Source: Rhizomonospora bruguierae (GTDB lineage: Bacteria > Actinomycetota > Actinomycetes > Mycobacteriales > Micromonosporaceae). From it: a stretch of DNA of 39,820 bases. Below, piece by piece: positions 24,462 through 35,023 of this stretch. The DNA lies in contig NZ_BBQH01000086.1 of NCBI RefSeq assembly GCF_018397995.1, forward strand, positions 1 through 39,820, written 5' to 3'. The notes beneath the pieces are model-generated. The model did not search any database, was not told the DNA's origin, and worked only from the letters and a program-made list of their open reading frames with translations. A program made the translations under genes and the position numbers. Each line of letters opens with the position of its first letter. Position 1 is the first letter of the stretch.

Positions 24462-25259
24462 CTAGCGGGCGATGTGCTCGGGGAATCGGCAGATGGACAC
24501 GAACTCCTCCGCGTCCAGGCTGGCGCCCCCGATCAGCGCGCCGTCCACGTCCGGCTGGGCCATGATGCCGGCCGCATTGGCCGCCTTCACCGAGCCGCCG
24601 TACAGAATGCGCGTCTGCTCCGCCGTGGCGTCGCCGTACCTCTCCGCCAGCAGCGACCGCAGCGCCCCGCAGACCTCCTGGGCGTCCTGCGGGGTGGCCG
24701 TCTTGCCGGTGCCGATCGCCCAGACCGGCTCGTAGGCGACGACCACCTGCTGCACCTGCTCGGCCGACAGCTTGGCCAGCGCGGCGGAAAGCTGCTCCCG
24801 GCAGTGCGCCACGTGCCCGCCGGCCTCACGCACCTCCAGGCCCTCGCCGACACACAGAATCGGGGAGATCCCGTTCGCCAGCGCCGCCTTGACCTTCGCG
24901 TTGACCAACTCGTCGCTCTCGTCGTGGTACGCGCGCCGCTCCGAGTGCCCCACGACCACGTACTGGCAGCCCAGCTTCGCCAGCATCGCGCCGGAGATCT
25001 CCCCGGTGTACGCGCCGCTCGCGTGCGCCGAGACGTCCTGGGCGCCGTACCCGATCAGCAGCTTGTCCCCGTCGACCAGGGTCTGCACGCTGCGCAGGTC
25101 GGTGAACGGCGGCAACACCACCGCCTCGACGTCGGTGAGCTGCTGCTCGTTCAGGCTGAACGCCAGCTTCTGCACCAGGGCGATCGCCTCAAGGTGGTTG
25201 AGGTTCATCTTCCAGTTGCCCGCCATCAGGGGGCGGCGGGCCGGCTTGGGGGCAGCCAT
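24462..25259 (-). CDS. tpiA: Triosephosphate isomerase
   Basis: A 265-residue TIM-barrel enzyme that interconverts dihydroxyacetone phosphate and glyceraldehyde 3-phosphate. Catalytic residues are K17 (GNWKMN), H105 (VVVGHSERR) and E177 ([15 protein letters not shown]). The phosphate-binding end [12 protein letters not shown]...GALIGGASL is intact. The ATG directly abuts the pgk stop (TAG then ATG with no base between), indicating tight coupling. Confidence 0.98.
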   Translation of the reverse strand: MAAPKPARRPLMAGNWKMNLNHLEAIALVQKLAFSLNEQQLTDVEAVVLPPFTDLRSVQTLVDGDKLLIGYGAQDVSAHASGAYTGEISGAMLAKLGCQYVVVGHSERRAYHDESDELVNAKVKAALANGISPILCVGEGLEVREAGGHVAHCREQLSAALAKLSAEQVQQVVVAYEPVWAIGTGKTATPQDAQEVCGALRSLLAERYGDATAEQTRILYGGSVKAANAAGIMAQPDVDGALIGGASLDAEEFVSICRFPEHIAR

Positions 25260-26455
25260 CTACTTCTCCAGAGCGGCGAGGCCGGGGAGGGTCTTGCCCT
25301 CCAGGTACTCCAGCGACGCGCCGCCGCCGGTCGAGATGTGCCCGAAGCCGGACTCGTCGATGCGAAGCGTCCGCACCGCCGCCGCGGAGTCGCCGCCGCC
25401 GACCACGGTGAAGCCGTCCACCTTGGTGATCGCCTCGGCCACGCCCCGGGTGCCGGCCGCGAACGGCGCCAGCTCGAACACGCCCATCGGGCCGTTCCAG
25501 AAGACCGTCTTCGCGGTGCTCACCGCCTCGGCGAAGGCGGCGGTGCTGGCCGGGCCGATGTCCAGGCCCAGCCGGTCGGCCGGGATCTGGTCCGCCGGCA
25601 CCACGGCGTGCTCCGCGTCGGCGGCGAACTCGGTGGCCGCCACCACGTCGGTCGGCAGCAGGATGCGCTCCCCGCCCCGGGCGAGCAGCCCCCGGCAGGT
25701 GTCCACCATGTCCTCTTCCAGCAGGGACCTACCGACCTGGTACCCCTGCGCCTTGAGGAACGTGAAGCACATGCCGCCGCCGATGACGAGCCGGTCCACC
25801 TTGGGCAGCAGGGACTCGATCACCGCCAGCTTGTCGGAGACCTTCGCCCCGCCGAGCACCACCACATAGGGCGGCTGCGGGGACTCGGTGACCCGCCTGA
25901 GCACCTCGACCTCGCGCAGCACCAGGCCGCCGGCGTAGTGCGGCAGCCGGGCCGGCACGTCGTAGACGCTCGCGTGCTTGCGGTGCACCGCGCCGAACGC
26001 GTCGTCCACGTACACGTCCGCGAAGGCCGCCAACTGGTCGGCGAACCCGCCCCGCTCGGCGTCGTCCTTGCTGGTCTCCCCCGGGTTGAACCGCAGGTTC
26101 TCCAGCAGCAGCACGTCGCCGGGGTTGAGCGCGGCCACCTCGGCGCGGGCCGCGTCGCCGACCGTGTCGGCCGCGAACCGCACCGGCCCGCCGAGCAGCT
26201 CGCCCGTGCGGGCGGCGACCGGCGCCAGCGTGTACTTCGGGTCCGGCGCGCCCTTGGGGCGGCCGAGGTGCGACATCACGATCACGGCCGCCCCGGCGTC
26301 GCGCAGCGCGCGCAGGGTCGGCAGCACGGCCCGGATCCGGCCGTCGTCGGAGATCACGCCCGGGTTGCTCTTGTCGAACGGGACGTTGAGGTCGGCGCGC
26401 ACCAGCACACGCCGACCCCGGACGCCCTCGCCGAGCAATTCGTCGAGGGTGCGCA

Positions 26456-26456
<1 letters not shown>
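25260..26456 (-). CDS. pgk: Phosphoglycerate kinase
   Basis: A 398-residue two-domain glycolytic kinase that makes ATP from 1,3-bisphosphoglycerate. The N-terminal substrate motif [15 protein letters not shown] is present, as are [24 protein letters not shown] and [16 protein letters not shown]. The C-terminal nucleotide site is [26 protein letters not shown] and [15 protein letters not shown] 26456 shares one base with the gap stop (TGATG). The open frame upstream overlaps gap and is not part of the protein. Confidence 0.98.
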
Positions 26457-27586
<1,130 letters not shown>

Positions 27587-27601
27587 CTACTGGAGCAACC
27601 C

Positions 27602-27623
27602 GCGCCCCGCTGCGCCGGGGCGC
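27602..27623 (-). terminator. Terminator-like hairpin after whiA
   Basis: A perfect 8-bp stem GCGCCCCG / CGGGGCGC with a 6-base loop begins directly at the end of whiA. No T-run. It separates the uvrC-rapZ-yvcK-whiA unit from gap. Confidence 0.6.
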
Positions 27624-28604
27624 TCAGCAGGTCAGCATCTCCGGTGTGACGGCCGCCTCAGTGTCCGGGATCCCGAGATCGCGGGCCCGCTTGTCGGCCA
27701 GGGCCAGCAGCCGGCGGATCCGCCCGGCGATCGCGTCCTTGGTCAGCGGCGGGTCGGCCAGCGCGCCGAGCTCCTCCAGGGACGCCTGGCGGTGCTCCAG
27801 GCGCAGGTGCCCGGCGGAGGTGAGGTGGTTCGGCGCCTCGTCGGCCAGGATCTCCAGCGCCCGGGTGACCCGCGCCGCCGCGGCCACCGCGGCCCGCGCG
27901 GAGCGGCGCAGGTTCGCGTCGTCGAAGTTGGCCAGCCGGTTGGCCGTGGCCCGCACCTCGCGGCGCACCCGCCGCTCCTCCCAGGACAGCACGCCGTTGT
28001 GCGCGCCCACCCGGGTCAGCAGCGCGGCGATCGCGTCGCCGTCCTTGACCACCACCCGGTCCACGCCCCGCACCTCCCGGGCCTTGGCGGTCAGGCCGAT
28101 CCGGCGGGCCGCGCCGACCAGCGCCAGCGCGGACTCCGGACCCGGACAGGTGATTTCCATCGCACAGGAGCGGCCCGGCTCGGTCAGCGAGCCGTGCGCC
28201 ATGAACGCGCCCCGCCACGCCGCCACCGCGCAGCACACGTTCGCCGCGACCACGTGCGGCGGCAGGCCCCGGACCGGGCGGCCGCGCACGTCCAGCAGGC
28301 CGGTCTGCCGGGCCAGCGCCTCGCCGTCCTTGACCACCCGCACGATGAAGTGGCTGCCCTTGCGCAGCCCACCCGAGGCCAGCACGTGGATCTCGCTGGG
28401 GTACCCGTACACCTCGGACACCTCGCGGCGCAGTCGCCGGGCGACCGCGCCGGTGTCCAGTTCGGCCTCCACGACCACCCGACCGGAGACGATGTGCAGC
28501 CCGCCGGCGAACCGCAGCAGCGCCGCCATCTCCGACCGGCGGCAGCAGGGCTTGGCCACATCCACCCGGCTCAGCTCGTCCTTGACCGTCCCGGTCATCG
28601 CCAT
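27624..28604 (-). CDS. whiA: Sporulation/cell-division regulator WhiA
   Basis: A 326-residue WhiA protein, which in Streptomyces acts with WhiB to switch on sporulation septation genes. The N-terminal half is the LAGLIDADG-like (non-catalytic) fold, starting [32 protein letters not shown] with the CCRR pair near residue 20. The C-terminal helix-turn-helix includes [32 protein letters not shown] 28604 has GAGGTG upstream; the frame is open further upstream across yvcK but has no similarity there. It lies 41 bases after yvcK, in the widely conserved rapZ-yvcK-whiA order. Confidence 0.97.
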   Translation of the reverse strand: MAMTGTVKDELSRVDVAKPCCRRSEMAALLRFAGGLHIVSGRVVVEAELDTGAVARRLRREVSEVYGYPSEIHVLASGGLRKGSHFIVRVVKDGEALARQTGLLDVRGRPVRGLPPHVVAANVCCAVAAWRGAFMAHGSLTEPGRSCAMEITCPGPESALALVGAARRIGLTAKAREVRGVDRVVVKDGDAIAALLTRVGAHNGVLSWEERRVRREVRATANRLANFDDANLRRSARAAVAAAARVTRALEILADEAPNHLTSAGHLRLEHRQASLEELGALADPPLTKDAIAGRIRRLLALADKRARDLGIPDTEAAVTPEMLTC

Positions 28605-28645
28605 CGTCTGATCACCTCGGAGCCGTCTGCTGTCGTCGTACGTGC

Positions 28646-29599
28646 TTAACGAGCGGAGCCCAGGACGGGCACCAGCGCCGCACCGAGCGCGACCGGATCG
28701 TGCCGGTGCGAGCCGTCGTCGGCACCCACCGAGGCCAATACCAGTCGCGCACCCAGCGATTCTGCCGCACGGGCGACCGGTTCGGGGTCGCCTACCGCTT
28801 TCCCGTCCGCGATCACGTCGTCCAGCCGCAGGCCCGGAAGGTACCAGCGGAGCGCGGCGAGATGGTCCGCGAGGGACAGGCCAAGCGTCTCGCTCTCCTC
28901 CGCCAGGTTCAGGGTGACCAGCCGCCGGGCCGGGCTGGCCACGATCGCGGCCGCCAGGTCCGGCACCAGCAGGTGCGGTATGACGCTGGTGTACCAGCTT
29001 CCCGGGCCGAACACCAGCCAGTCGGCGGTGGCGACCGCGGCGAGCGCCTGCGCGCAGGCGGCCGGGGCCGGGGGCGTGAGCCGCACCTGCTCCACCCGCC
29101 CCGGCGTGACGGCCACGTTGTGCTGGCCACGCACGGTCACCACTTCGGCGGGGCGGGTCGGGTCGGCGCCCCGCACGTCCGCCTCGATCGCCAGCGGCTC
29201 GGTGGACATCGGCAGCACCCGGCCCACCGCGTTCACCATCCGCCCGGCGTGCTCCAGCGCGCACACCGGGTCCCCGTACAGCTCCATGAGACCCACCAGG
29301 ACCAGATTCCCCACGGCGTGCCCGACCAGCGGATCCGAGTCGCAGCCGGTGTACCGGTGCTGGAACAGTTCGGCGGTGCGGGCGCTGACCTCGTCGGTAC
29401 CGGCCAGGGCGGCCAGGGCCTGGCGCAGGTCCCCCGGGGGCAGCGCCTCCCGGTGCTGCCGCAGCCGCCCGCTCGACCCGCCGTCGTCACCGACCGTCAC
29501 CACCGCGGTGATCTCCAGGTCGAGATCCACCGCCGCCCGGCGCAGCGCCCGCAACCCCGCCGACAGTCCCTTGCCGCCGCCGAACGCCGTGATCCTCAC
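28646..29599 (-). CDS. yvcK: Gluconeogenesis factor YvcK/CofD-like protein
   Basis: A 317-residue protein of the YvcK branch of the CofD-like superfamily. It binds UDP-sugars and links carbon metabolism to cell-wall synthesis and shape (known for Bacillus YvcK and mycobacterial CuvA). The start [19 protein letters not shown] holds the glycine-rich nucleotide loop. [14 protein letters not shown], the [11 protein letters not shown] segment and the [17 protein letters not shown] segment are the usual conserved blocks. Its ATG overlaps the rapZ stop by four bases. Confidence 0.95.
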   Translation of the reverse strand: MRITAFGGGKGLSAGLRALRRAAVDLDLEITAVVTVGDDGGSSGRLRQHREALPPGDLRQALAALAGTDEVSARTAELFQHRYTGCDSDPLVGHAVGNLVLVGLMELYGDPVCALEHAGRMVNAVGRVLPMSTEPLAIEADVRGADPTRPAEVVTVRGQHNVAVTPGRVEQVRLTPPAPAACAQALAAVATADWLVFGPGSWYTSVIPHLLVPDLAAAIVASPARRLVTLNLAEESETLGLSLADHLAALRWYLPGLRLDDVIADGKAVGDPEPVARAAESLGARLVLASVGADDGSHRHDPVALGAALVPVLGSAR

Positions 29600-30537
29600 T
29601 CGCGCCCCAGATCCCGGTGCTGTGCCGAGGCGGCCAGCCGCTGCTCGCGCAGCACCCGGGCCAGTTCCTCGGCGATCGCCACGCTGCGGTGTTTACCGCC
29701 GGTACAGCCGACAGCCACGGTCAGGTACCGTTTGCCCTCCCGCTCGAACCCGGACGCGGTCGCGCCGATCATCCCGGCGTACCCGGCCACGAACTCGTGC
29801 GCGCCCGGCTGCCCGAGCACGTAGTCGCTGACCCCGGCCTCCCGGCCGGTGTGCTCCCGTAACTCCGGCACCCAGTACGGATTCGGCAGGAACCGGGCAT
29901 CGCAGACGAAGTCGGCATCCGGCGGCAGCCCGTACTTGAAGCCGAACGACAGCACGGTGATCCGCAGCCGGCGGGCGTCCTCGCCGCCGAACAGCTCCTC
30001 CACCCGGGAGCGCAGCTGGTTCACGTTCAGATGGGTGGTGTCGATCAGCACGTCGGCCTGCTCCCGCGCCTCGGCGAGCAACTTGCGCTCGGCGGCGATC
30101 CCGTCGGCGAGCCGGCCATCCCCCTGCAACGGGTGCGACCGGCGGACGCTCTCGAACCGGCGGATCAGCACCTCGTCGTCGGCGTCCACGAACACCACGC
30201 GCGGGTGGAAACCGCGCTCCCGCAGCGCCCCCACCGCGCCGGACAGGTCCGTGGAGAACGCGCGGCTGCGCACATCCAGCACCATCGCGGTACGCCGGGC
30301 CGCGCCGCCCGCCTGCCCGGCCAGCTCGGCCATGTCCACCATCAGCGCCTGCGGCAGGTTGTCCACCACGTAGTAGCCGACGTTCTCCAGGGCGCGGGCC
30401 ACCGTGCTGCGCCCGCCACCCGACACACCGGTGACGATCACCAGATCGACGCCGGAGCGGGCGGCCACCGCGTCCGGCACCGAACTGGCCTCGTCCGGCG
30501 AGGACCGGTGCCCGTGCGAGGTGCTCTCGGGTTCCAC
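29596..30537 (-). CDS. rapZ: RNase adapter/nucleotide-binding protein RapZ
   Basis: A 313-residue RapZ/YvcJ-family P-loop protein. The Walker A loop reads GVSGGGRST (37-45), with Arg replacing the usual Lys. It is followed by the family signature YYVVDNLPQAL. The C-terminal domain carries RITVLSFGFKYGLPPDADFVCDARFLPNPYW and GCTGGKHRSVAIAE. In enterobacteria RapZ controls GlmS through small RNAs; the actinobacterial role is not settled. The first 28 residues are polar and variable. GTG start 30537, 33 bases after uvrC; coupled to yvcK by a 4-base overlap. Confidence 0.95.
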   Translation of the reverse strand: MEPESTSHGHRSSPDEASSVPDAVAARSGVDLVIVTGVSGGGRSTVARALENVGYYVVDNLPQALMVDMAELAGQAGGAARRTAMVLDVRSRAFSTDLSGAVGALRERGFHPRVVFVDADDEVLIRRFESVRRSHPLQGDGRLADGIAAERKLLAEAREQADVLIDTTHLNVNQLRSRVEELFGGEDARRLRITVLSFGFKYGLPPDADFVCDARFLPNPYWVPELREHTGREAGVSDYVLGQPGAHEFVAGYAGMIGATASGFEREGKRYLTVAVGCTGGKHRSVAIAEELARVLREQRLAASAQHRDLGRE

Positions 30538-30570
30538 GACGCTGCCCTTCCTGCGGTGATCGGAGAGATC

Positions 30571-32544
30571 CTAGGGGGTGGAATCGGCCCCGGCCCCGGT
30601 TTGTTCCCCACCGTCCCGCTGGAGCGCGGCGACGATCGCCTCCGCGGTGCGCCGGCCGATCCCCGGCACCGTAGCGATCTCCTCCGCACTGGCCGCGGAG
30701 AGCCGCTTCACCGAGCCGAAGTGCCGCAGCAGGGCCTTGCGCCGCACCTCCCCCAGGCCGGCGATCGAATCCAGGCCGGATACGATCATCCGCTTCGAGC
30801 GCCGCTGCCGGTGGTATGTGATGGCGAAGCGGTGCGCCTCGTCCCGCACCCGTTGCAGCAGGTAGAGCCCCTCGGAAGCGCGCGGCAGGATGACCGGGAA
30901 GTCCGCCGAGCCATCCTCCTGGCCGGGCAGCCAGACCTCCTCCAGGCGCTTGGCCAGCCCGCACACCGCGATCTCCGTGATGCCCAGCTCCGCCAGGACC
31001 GCGCCGGCCGCGTTCACCTGCGGCTGGCCGCCGTCCACCACGACGAGCTGCGGCGGGTACGCGAACCTGCGCGGCCGGCCGGTCGTCGGGTCGATGCCGG
31101 GGCGGTCCGGGTCCGCCGCCGTCTCCTCCCCGATCTCGCCGCTCTCGGCGCGCGCCTCCAGGTACCGGGAGAACCGGCGGCGCAGCACCTCGGAGATGGC
31201 CGACACGTCGTCCGTGGCACCGCGGATCGCGAACCGCCGGTACTCGCCCTTGCGCGGCAGCCCGTCCTCGAACACGACCATGCTGGCGACCACGTCGGTG
31301 CCCTGGATCTGGGAGATGTCGTAGCACTCGATCCGCAGCGGCGCGGTGTCCATCCCCAGCGCCTCCTCGATCTCCTCGAGGGCCTTGCCGCGGGTGGTCA
31401 GGTCACCCGCCCGGCGCAGCTTGTGCCGGGCCAGCGCCTCGGTGGCGTTGCGGGCCACCGTCTCCAGCAGGGCCCGCTTGTCCCCCCTTTGGGGAATTCG
31501 CAGCGCCACCCGGCCGCCCCGGCGCTCGCTCAGCCATGCGGCGAGCGCCTCCGAATCCGCCGGGAGCTCCGGCACCAGCAACTCCTTCGGCACGTCCCCC
31601 TCGCCGGAGGCGCCGCCGTACACCTGGGAGCAGAAGTGGTGCACCAGGTCGCCGGTGGTCAGCTCCTCGACCTTCTCCACCACCCAGCCGCGCTGGCCCC
31701 GGACCCGCCCGCCGCGCACGTGGAAGACCTGCACCGCGGCCTCCAGCGGGTCCTCGGCGAAGGCCACCACGTCCGCGTCGGTGCCGTCGCCGAACACCAC
31801 GGCCTGCTTCTCCATCGCCCGGCGCAGCGCCACGACGTCGTCCCGCAGCCGGGCCGCGCGCTCGAACTCCAGCGCCTCGGACGCCTCGCGCATCTCCCGC
31901 TCCAGCTTGCGGACCATCGTGTCGGTCCGCCCGGCCATGAACGCGCAGAAGTCGTCGACGATCGCCCGGTGCTCCTCGGCGCTGACCGAACCCACGCACG
32001 GCGCGGAGCACTTGCCGATGTATCCCAGCAGGCAGGGCCGGCCGATCTGGCCCGCCCGCTTGAACACCCCCGCCGAGCAGGTGCGCGCCGGGAAGACGCG
32101 CAGCAGCAGGTCGAGCGTCTCGCGGATCGCCCAGGCGTGCGAGTACGGCCCGAAGTACCGCACGCCCTTGCGCTTGGCCCCGCGCATCACCTGCAGGCGC
32201 GGGTACTGCTCGTCCAGCGTCACCGCCAGGTACGGATAGGACTTGTCGTCCCGGTACTTGACGTTGAACCGGGGGTCGTACTCCTTGATCCAGAGGTACT
32301 CGAGTTGGAGGGCCTCGACCTCGCTGCCCACCGTCACCCAGTCCACCGAGGCGGCGGTGGTGACCATCTGCTGGGTGCGCTGGTGCAGGTTGACCAGGTC
32401 GCCGAAGTACGAACTCAGCCGGCTGCGCAGGCTCTTCGCCTTGCCGACATAGATGACCCGACCGGTCGGGTCGCGGAACCGGTAGACCCCTGGCGCCTCC
32501 GGGATGGTGCCCGCCGGCGGGCGGTAGGTAGAGGGGTCAGCCAC
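30571..32544 (-). CDS. uvrC: Excinuclease ABC subunit C
   Basis: A 657-residue nucleotide-excision repair endonuclease that makes both incisions around a UvrAB-marked lesion. Domains in order: GIY-YIG nuclease (residues about 17-95, [21 protein letters not shown]), Cys-rich region ([31 protein letters not shown]), UVR domain binding UvrB ([23 protein letters not shown]), RNase H-like 5' nuclease ([23 protein letters not shown]) and C-terminal paired helix-hairpin-helix ([31 protein letters not shown]). GTG start 32544 with a leaderless -10 box. Heads the uvrC-rapZ-yvcK-whiA unit. Confidence 0.98.
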   Translation of the reverse strand: MADPSTYRPPAGTIPEAPGVYRFRDPTGRVIYVGKAKSLRSRLSSYFGDLVNLHQRTQQMVTTAASVDWVTVGSEVEALQLEYLWIKEYDPRFNVKYRDDKSYPYLAVTLDEQYPRLQVMRGAKRKGVRYFGPYSHAWAIRETLDLLLRVFPARTCSAGVFKRAGQIGRPCLLGYIGKCSAPCVGSVSAEEHRAIVDDFCAFMAGRTDTMVRKLEREMREASEALEFERAARLRDDVVALRRAMEKQAVVFGDGTDADVVAFAEDPLEAAVQVFHVRGGRVRGQRGWVVEKVEELTTGDLVHHFCSQVYGGASGEGDVPKELLVPELPADSEALAAWLSERRGGRVALRIPQRGDKRALLETVARNATEALARHKLRRAGDLTTRGKALEEIEEALGMDTAPLRIECYDISQIQGTDVVASMVVFEDGLPRKGEYRRFAIRGATDDVSAISEVLRRRFSRYLEARAESGEIGEETAADPDRPGIDPTTGRPRRFAYPPQLVVVDGGQPQVNAAGAVLAELGITEIAVCGLAKRLEEVWLPGQEDGSADFPVILPRASEGLYLLQRVRDEAHRFAITYHRQRRSKRMIVSGLDSIAGLGEVRRKALLRHFGSVKRLSAASAEEIATVPGIGRRTAEAIVAALQRDGGEQTGAGADSTP

Positions 32545-32556
32545 CCCGCAAGCCTA
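32545..32556 (-). promoter_or_regulatory. Leaderless -10 element of uvrC
   Basis: Minus-strand TAGGCT (32556-32551) is followed by six bases and then GTG 32544. The -35 position (CCGGAA) is a poor match. I saw no LexA-type palindrome around it. Confidence 0.5.
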
Positions 32557-32584
32557 GTCCGCCCGTCCGACGGTTCCGGGCCGG

Positions 32585-32602
32585 GCCGCGCGCCCGCGCG
32601 GC
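32585..32602 (-). terminator. Hairpin terminating the Rieske lipoprotein gene
   Basis: GCCGCGCG (32585-32592) pairs with CGCGCGGC (32595-32602) around a 2-base loop, three bases past the stop codon at 32605. No T-run. It lies immediately upstream of the uvrC promoter. Confidence 0.55.
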
Positions 32603-32604
32603 GG

Positions 32605-33099
32605 CTAGGCGAGCGTGATCTCGCCGTTCTTCACGTTGACCTTCTTCTTCGCCAGGGCCTTGGTGGCCGGTCCCTTCAGCGGCTCACCGGTCTCGATCGA
32701 GAACTTGCTGCCGTGGCAGGCGCAGTTGATCACGCCGTCCGCGACGCTGGTCAACGGGCAGCCCTGGTGCGTGCAGGTGGAGTCGAAGGCCAGGAACTCG
32801 CCCTCCTTGGGCTGGGTCACCACGACGCTGGTGGCGGTGAAGATCGCGCCACTGCCGACCTTCACGTCGGCGGCCTTGCCGACCGGGACCGCGCCGTCGC
32901 CGCCGGTCGGTGCCCCGGTACCGCTCTGCGCGGGGCCGGTGGGCGGCGCGGTGCCGGGTTCCGCGCTGTTGTCGGTGCCGCACGCCGCGAGCAGCGCGGT
33001 CACGCCCACCGCGCCGGTGCCCGTCAGCAGGGCCCGGCGGGTGGCGCCGCCCGCTTCGGGCGTCGCGGACCGCGTTGGCGTCGAATCGGCATCGGTCAT
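32605..33099 (-). CDS. Exported Rieske [2Fe-2S] lipoprotein
   Basis: A 164-residue secreted Rieske protein. The twin arginine R21-R22 (TRRALLTGTGAVGVTALLAAC) ahead of a hydrophobic stretch, and C40 in a lipobox, point to Tat export followed by lipid anchoring. A Pro/Thr/Gly linker (41-75) leads to the Rieske fold. Cluster ligands are C109, H111, C126 and H129. C114 and C128 form the disulfide pair of bc1-type Rieske proteins (CTHQGC...CACHGS), so this is the high-potential kind. The start was set at ATG 33099, preceded by GAGGAG; a GTG 15 codons upstream is possible but has no ribosome-binding site. It stands alone, not next to a cytochrome b, so its electron partner is unknown. Confidence 0.9.
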   Translation of the reverse strand: MTDADSTPTRSATPEAGGATRRALLTGTGAVGVTALLAACGTDNSAEPGTAPPTGPAQSGTGAPTGGDGAVPVGKAADVKVGSGAIFTATSVVVTQPKEGEFLAFDSTCTHQGCPLTSVADGVINCACHGSKFSIETGEPLKGPATKALAKKKVNVKNGEITLA

Positions 33100-33250
33100 G
33101 GGAGTCGTCTCCTCGTTGGTCGTCACTCGCTGTTGTCGTGCCACTGCGAAGCGGGGTGTTTGCCCGGATATCGGCCCCTATGCAGTAGACACGGACGCCA
33201 GCGGGGAACAGTTCAGCTCAACGAGAGAGTAATCAGAACGGATCATCCCC

Positions 33251-34093
33251 TCAGGGACGGCCGCTGGGTATCCCCTCCGGCCGGCGGCGCAGCGGCACGT
33301 CCATCCCGATCTCGGGCTCCGGCCACGGCGGCAGCGCCGGCGCCGGTTCGAGCAGCAGCTCGTGCAGCTCCGCCGAGCAGGCCGCGACCTCCTTGAGGTG
33401 GGCGTTGTGGCCGAACGAGCGGGGCCGCGGGATGTCCACCCGCAGCACCTGGCGCAGCCGCCCCGGCCGCGGGCTGAGCACCGCCACCCGGTCGCCGAGC
33501 AGCACCGCCTCCTGGATGGAGTGGGTGACGAACACGATCGTCGTGGCCAACTCCATGTGCACCCGCTGGAGCTGGACCGCCAACTCCTCGCGGGTGAGCG
33601 CGTCCAGGGCGGAGAACGGCTCATCCATCAGCATCACCTTCGGGCGCTGGATCAGCGCCCGGCACAGCGCCACCCGCTGCTGCATGCCGCCGGACAGCTC
33701 GTGCGGCAGCCGGCGCTCAAAGCCGGCCAGGCCCACCATGTCCAGCAACTGGTGGGCCCGCTCCCGGTGCTCGGCACCGCGCCAGCGGAACACCTCCACC
33801 GGCAGCATCACGTTGTCCAGCACCGTGCGCCACGGCAGCAGCGCCGGCCGCTGAAACACCATCGCGATGTCCCGCCGGGGGCGCCGCACCGGCTCGCCGG
33901 CCACCCGCACCTCGCCGGCCGAGACCGGCAGCAGCCCGGCCACCAGCCGCAGCAGCGTCGACTTGCCGCAGCCGGAACGGCCGATCACCGCCAGGAACTC
34001 GCCGGCGGCGACCGTCAGGTCGATGGCGCGCAGCGCCTCCACCGCACCGTGCCGGCCGGCGAAGGTACGGGACACTCCGGAGATCTCAATCAT
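33251..34093 (-). CDS. ABC transporter ATPase, SsuB/TauB (NitT/TauT) type
   Basis: A 280-residue ATP-binding subunit of an importer. Walker A is GRSGCGKST (K44), the Q-loop VFQRPALLPWRT, signature LSGGMQQR, Walker B VMLMDEPFSALD, and switch His in VFVTHSIQEAVLLGD. These are standard for the nitrate/sulfonate/taurine/pyrimidine importer family. Follows its permease after 99 bases on the same strand. No binding protein lies in this cluster. The C-terminal 60 residues are Pro/Arg-rich and beyond the ATPase core. Confidence 0.92.
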   Translation of the reverse strand: MIEISGVSRTFAGRHGAVEALRAIDLTVAAGEFLAVIGRSGCGKSTLLRLVAGLLPVSAGEVRVAGEPVRRPRRDIAMVFQRPALLPWRTVLDNVMLPVEVFRWRGAEHRERAHQLLDMVGLAGFERRLPHELSGGMQQRVALCRALIQRPKVMLMDEPFSALDALTREELAVQLQRVHMELATTIVFVTHSIQEAVLLGDRVAVLSPRPGRLRQVLRVDIPRPRSFGHNAHLKEVAACSAELHELLLEPAPALPPWPEPEIGMDVPLRRRPEGIPSGRP

Positions 34094-34192
34094 CTGGGTC
34101 GCTCCCGGGTACGGGTGCCGCCGCAGCCAGCGTACGGGCAGCGGCGATGCCGAGTCGATGGGTTCGTGGCCGGGGACCGCTGTGCCGCCATC

Positions 34193-35023
34193 TCAGCCCG
34201 CGATCTGCCGGGCCCACGGCAGCAGCAGCCGCTCGACCAGCGTCACCGCGTAGAACAGCAGCACGCCGAGCAGCGAGAGCACCACGATCGCGGCGAACGC
34301 GAGCGCCGTGTCGAAGGACGCGCCGGCCAGCGTGACGACCGAGCCCAGGCCACTGTTCGGGTTCTGTAGTTCGGCGACCGCCTCGCCGATGACGGCCAGC
34401 GTGATGGCGAGCTTGAGCCCCACGAACATGTGCGGCAACGCCCACGGCAGGCGCACCTTCAGGTACGCCTGCCACCACGAGGCGGTCAGCGACCGGGCCA
34501 GTTCGCCCAGATCGGACGGGGTGGCGGCCAGACCGGCCATGGTGGACACCAGCACCGGCAGCGTGCTGATCGACACCACCATCACGATGTTGAACCTCGG
34601 GCCGAAGCCCAGCCAGACCATCAGCAGCGGGGCGAGCGACACCTTCGGCACCGCGTTGAGTGCCAGGAACAGCGGCATGACCGCCCGCTCCAGCGGCCGC
34701 GACCAGGACAGCAGCAGCGCGACCGAGAGGCCGAAGGCGGCCGCGATGGCGAAGCCGATCAGCAGCCGGTACAGCGTGTCCCAGGCGGTGTGGGCGAGGT
34801 AGTCGCCCTGCTCGCCGAAGACCTGGGCCACCGCGAGCGGCGACGGCAGGAAGATCGGCCGGATCTGGAACAGCGCCACGGCACCCCACCAGACCACGAG
34901 CGCCGCGACGATGCCGAGCGCCGGCAGGCCGACGGAAGAGTACCGGGCGCGGGCGGCGCCGCCCGACCGCCCTCGGCGGGCCAGCGGCTCGCCGGACGGC
35001 GCCGGTCTGGTAGCGACGCTCAT
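34193..35023 (-). CDS. ABC transporter permease, SsuC/TauC type
   Basis: A 276-residue membrane permease with about six hydrophobic segments, forming the channel with the ATPase at 33251. The cytoplasmic EAA-type loop that contacts the ATPase is seen at LGELARSLTASWWQAYLKVRLPWALPHMFVGLK. VPKVSLAPLLMVWLGFGPRFNIVMV is typical of the nitrate/sulfonate permease family. The start was chosen at ATG 35023, which overlaps the methyltransferase stop by four bases (ATGA); the frame is open upstream but without similarity. Confidence 0.92.
   Translation of the reverse strand: MSVATRPAPSGEPLARRGRSGGAARARYSSVGLPALGIVAALVVWWGAVALFQIRPIFLPSPLAVAQVFGEQGDYLAHTAWDTLYRLLIGFAIAAAFGLSVALLLSWSRPLERAVMPLFLALNAVPKVSLAPLLMVWLGFGPRFNIVMVVSISTLPVLVSTMAGLAATPSDLGELARSLTASWWQAYLKVRLPWALPHMFVGLKLAITLAVIGEAVAELQNPNSGLGSVVTLAGASFDTALAFAAIVVLSLLGVLLFYAVTLVERLLLPWARQIAG

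Noticed and set aside
30031-33396. Long plus-strand open frame opposite rapZ, uvrC and the Rieske gene
   Set aside because: Same antisense artefact: His/Arg/Pro-rich, no family motifs, and the minus-strand genes have clear catalytic motifs.
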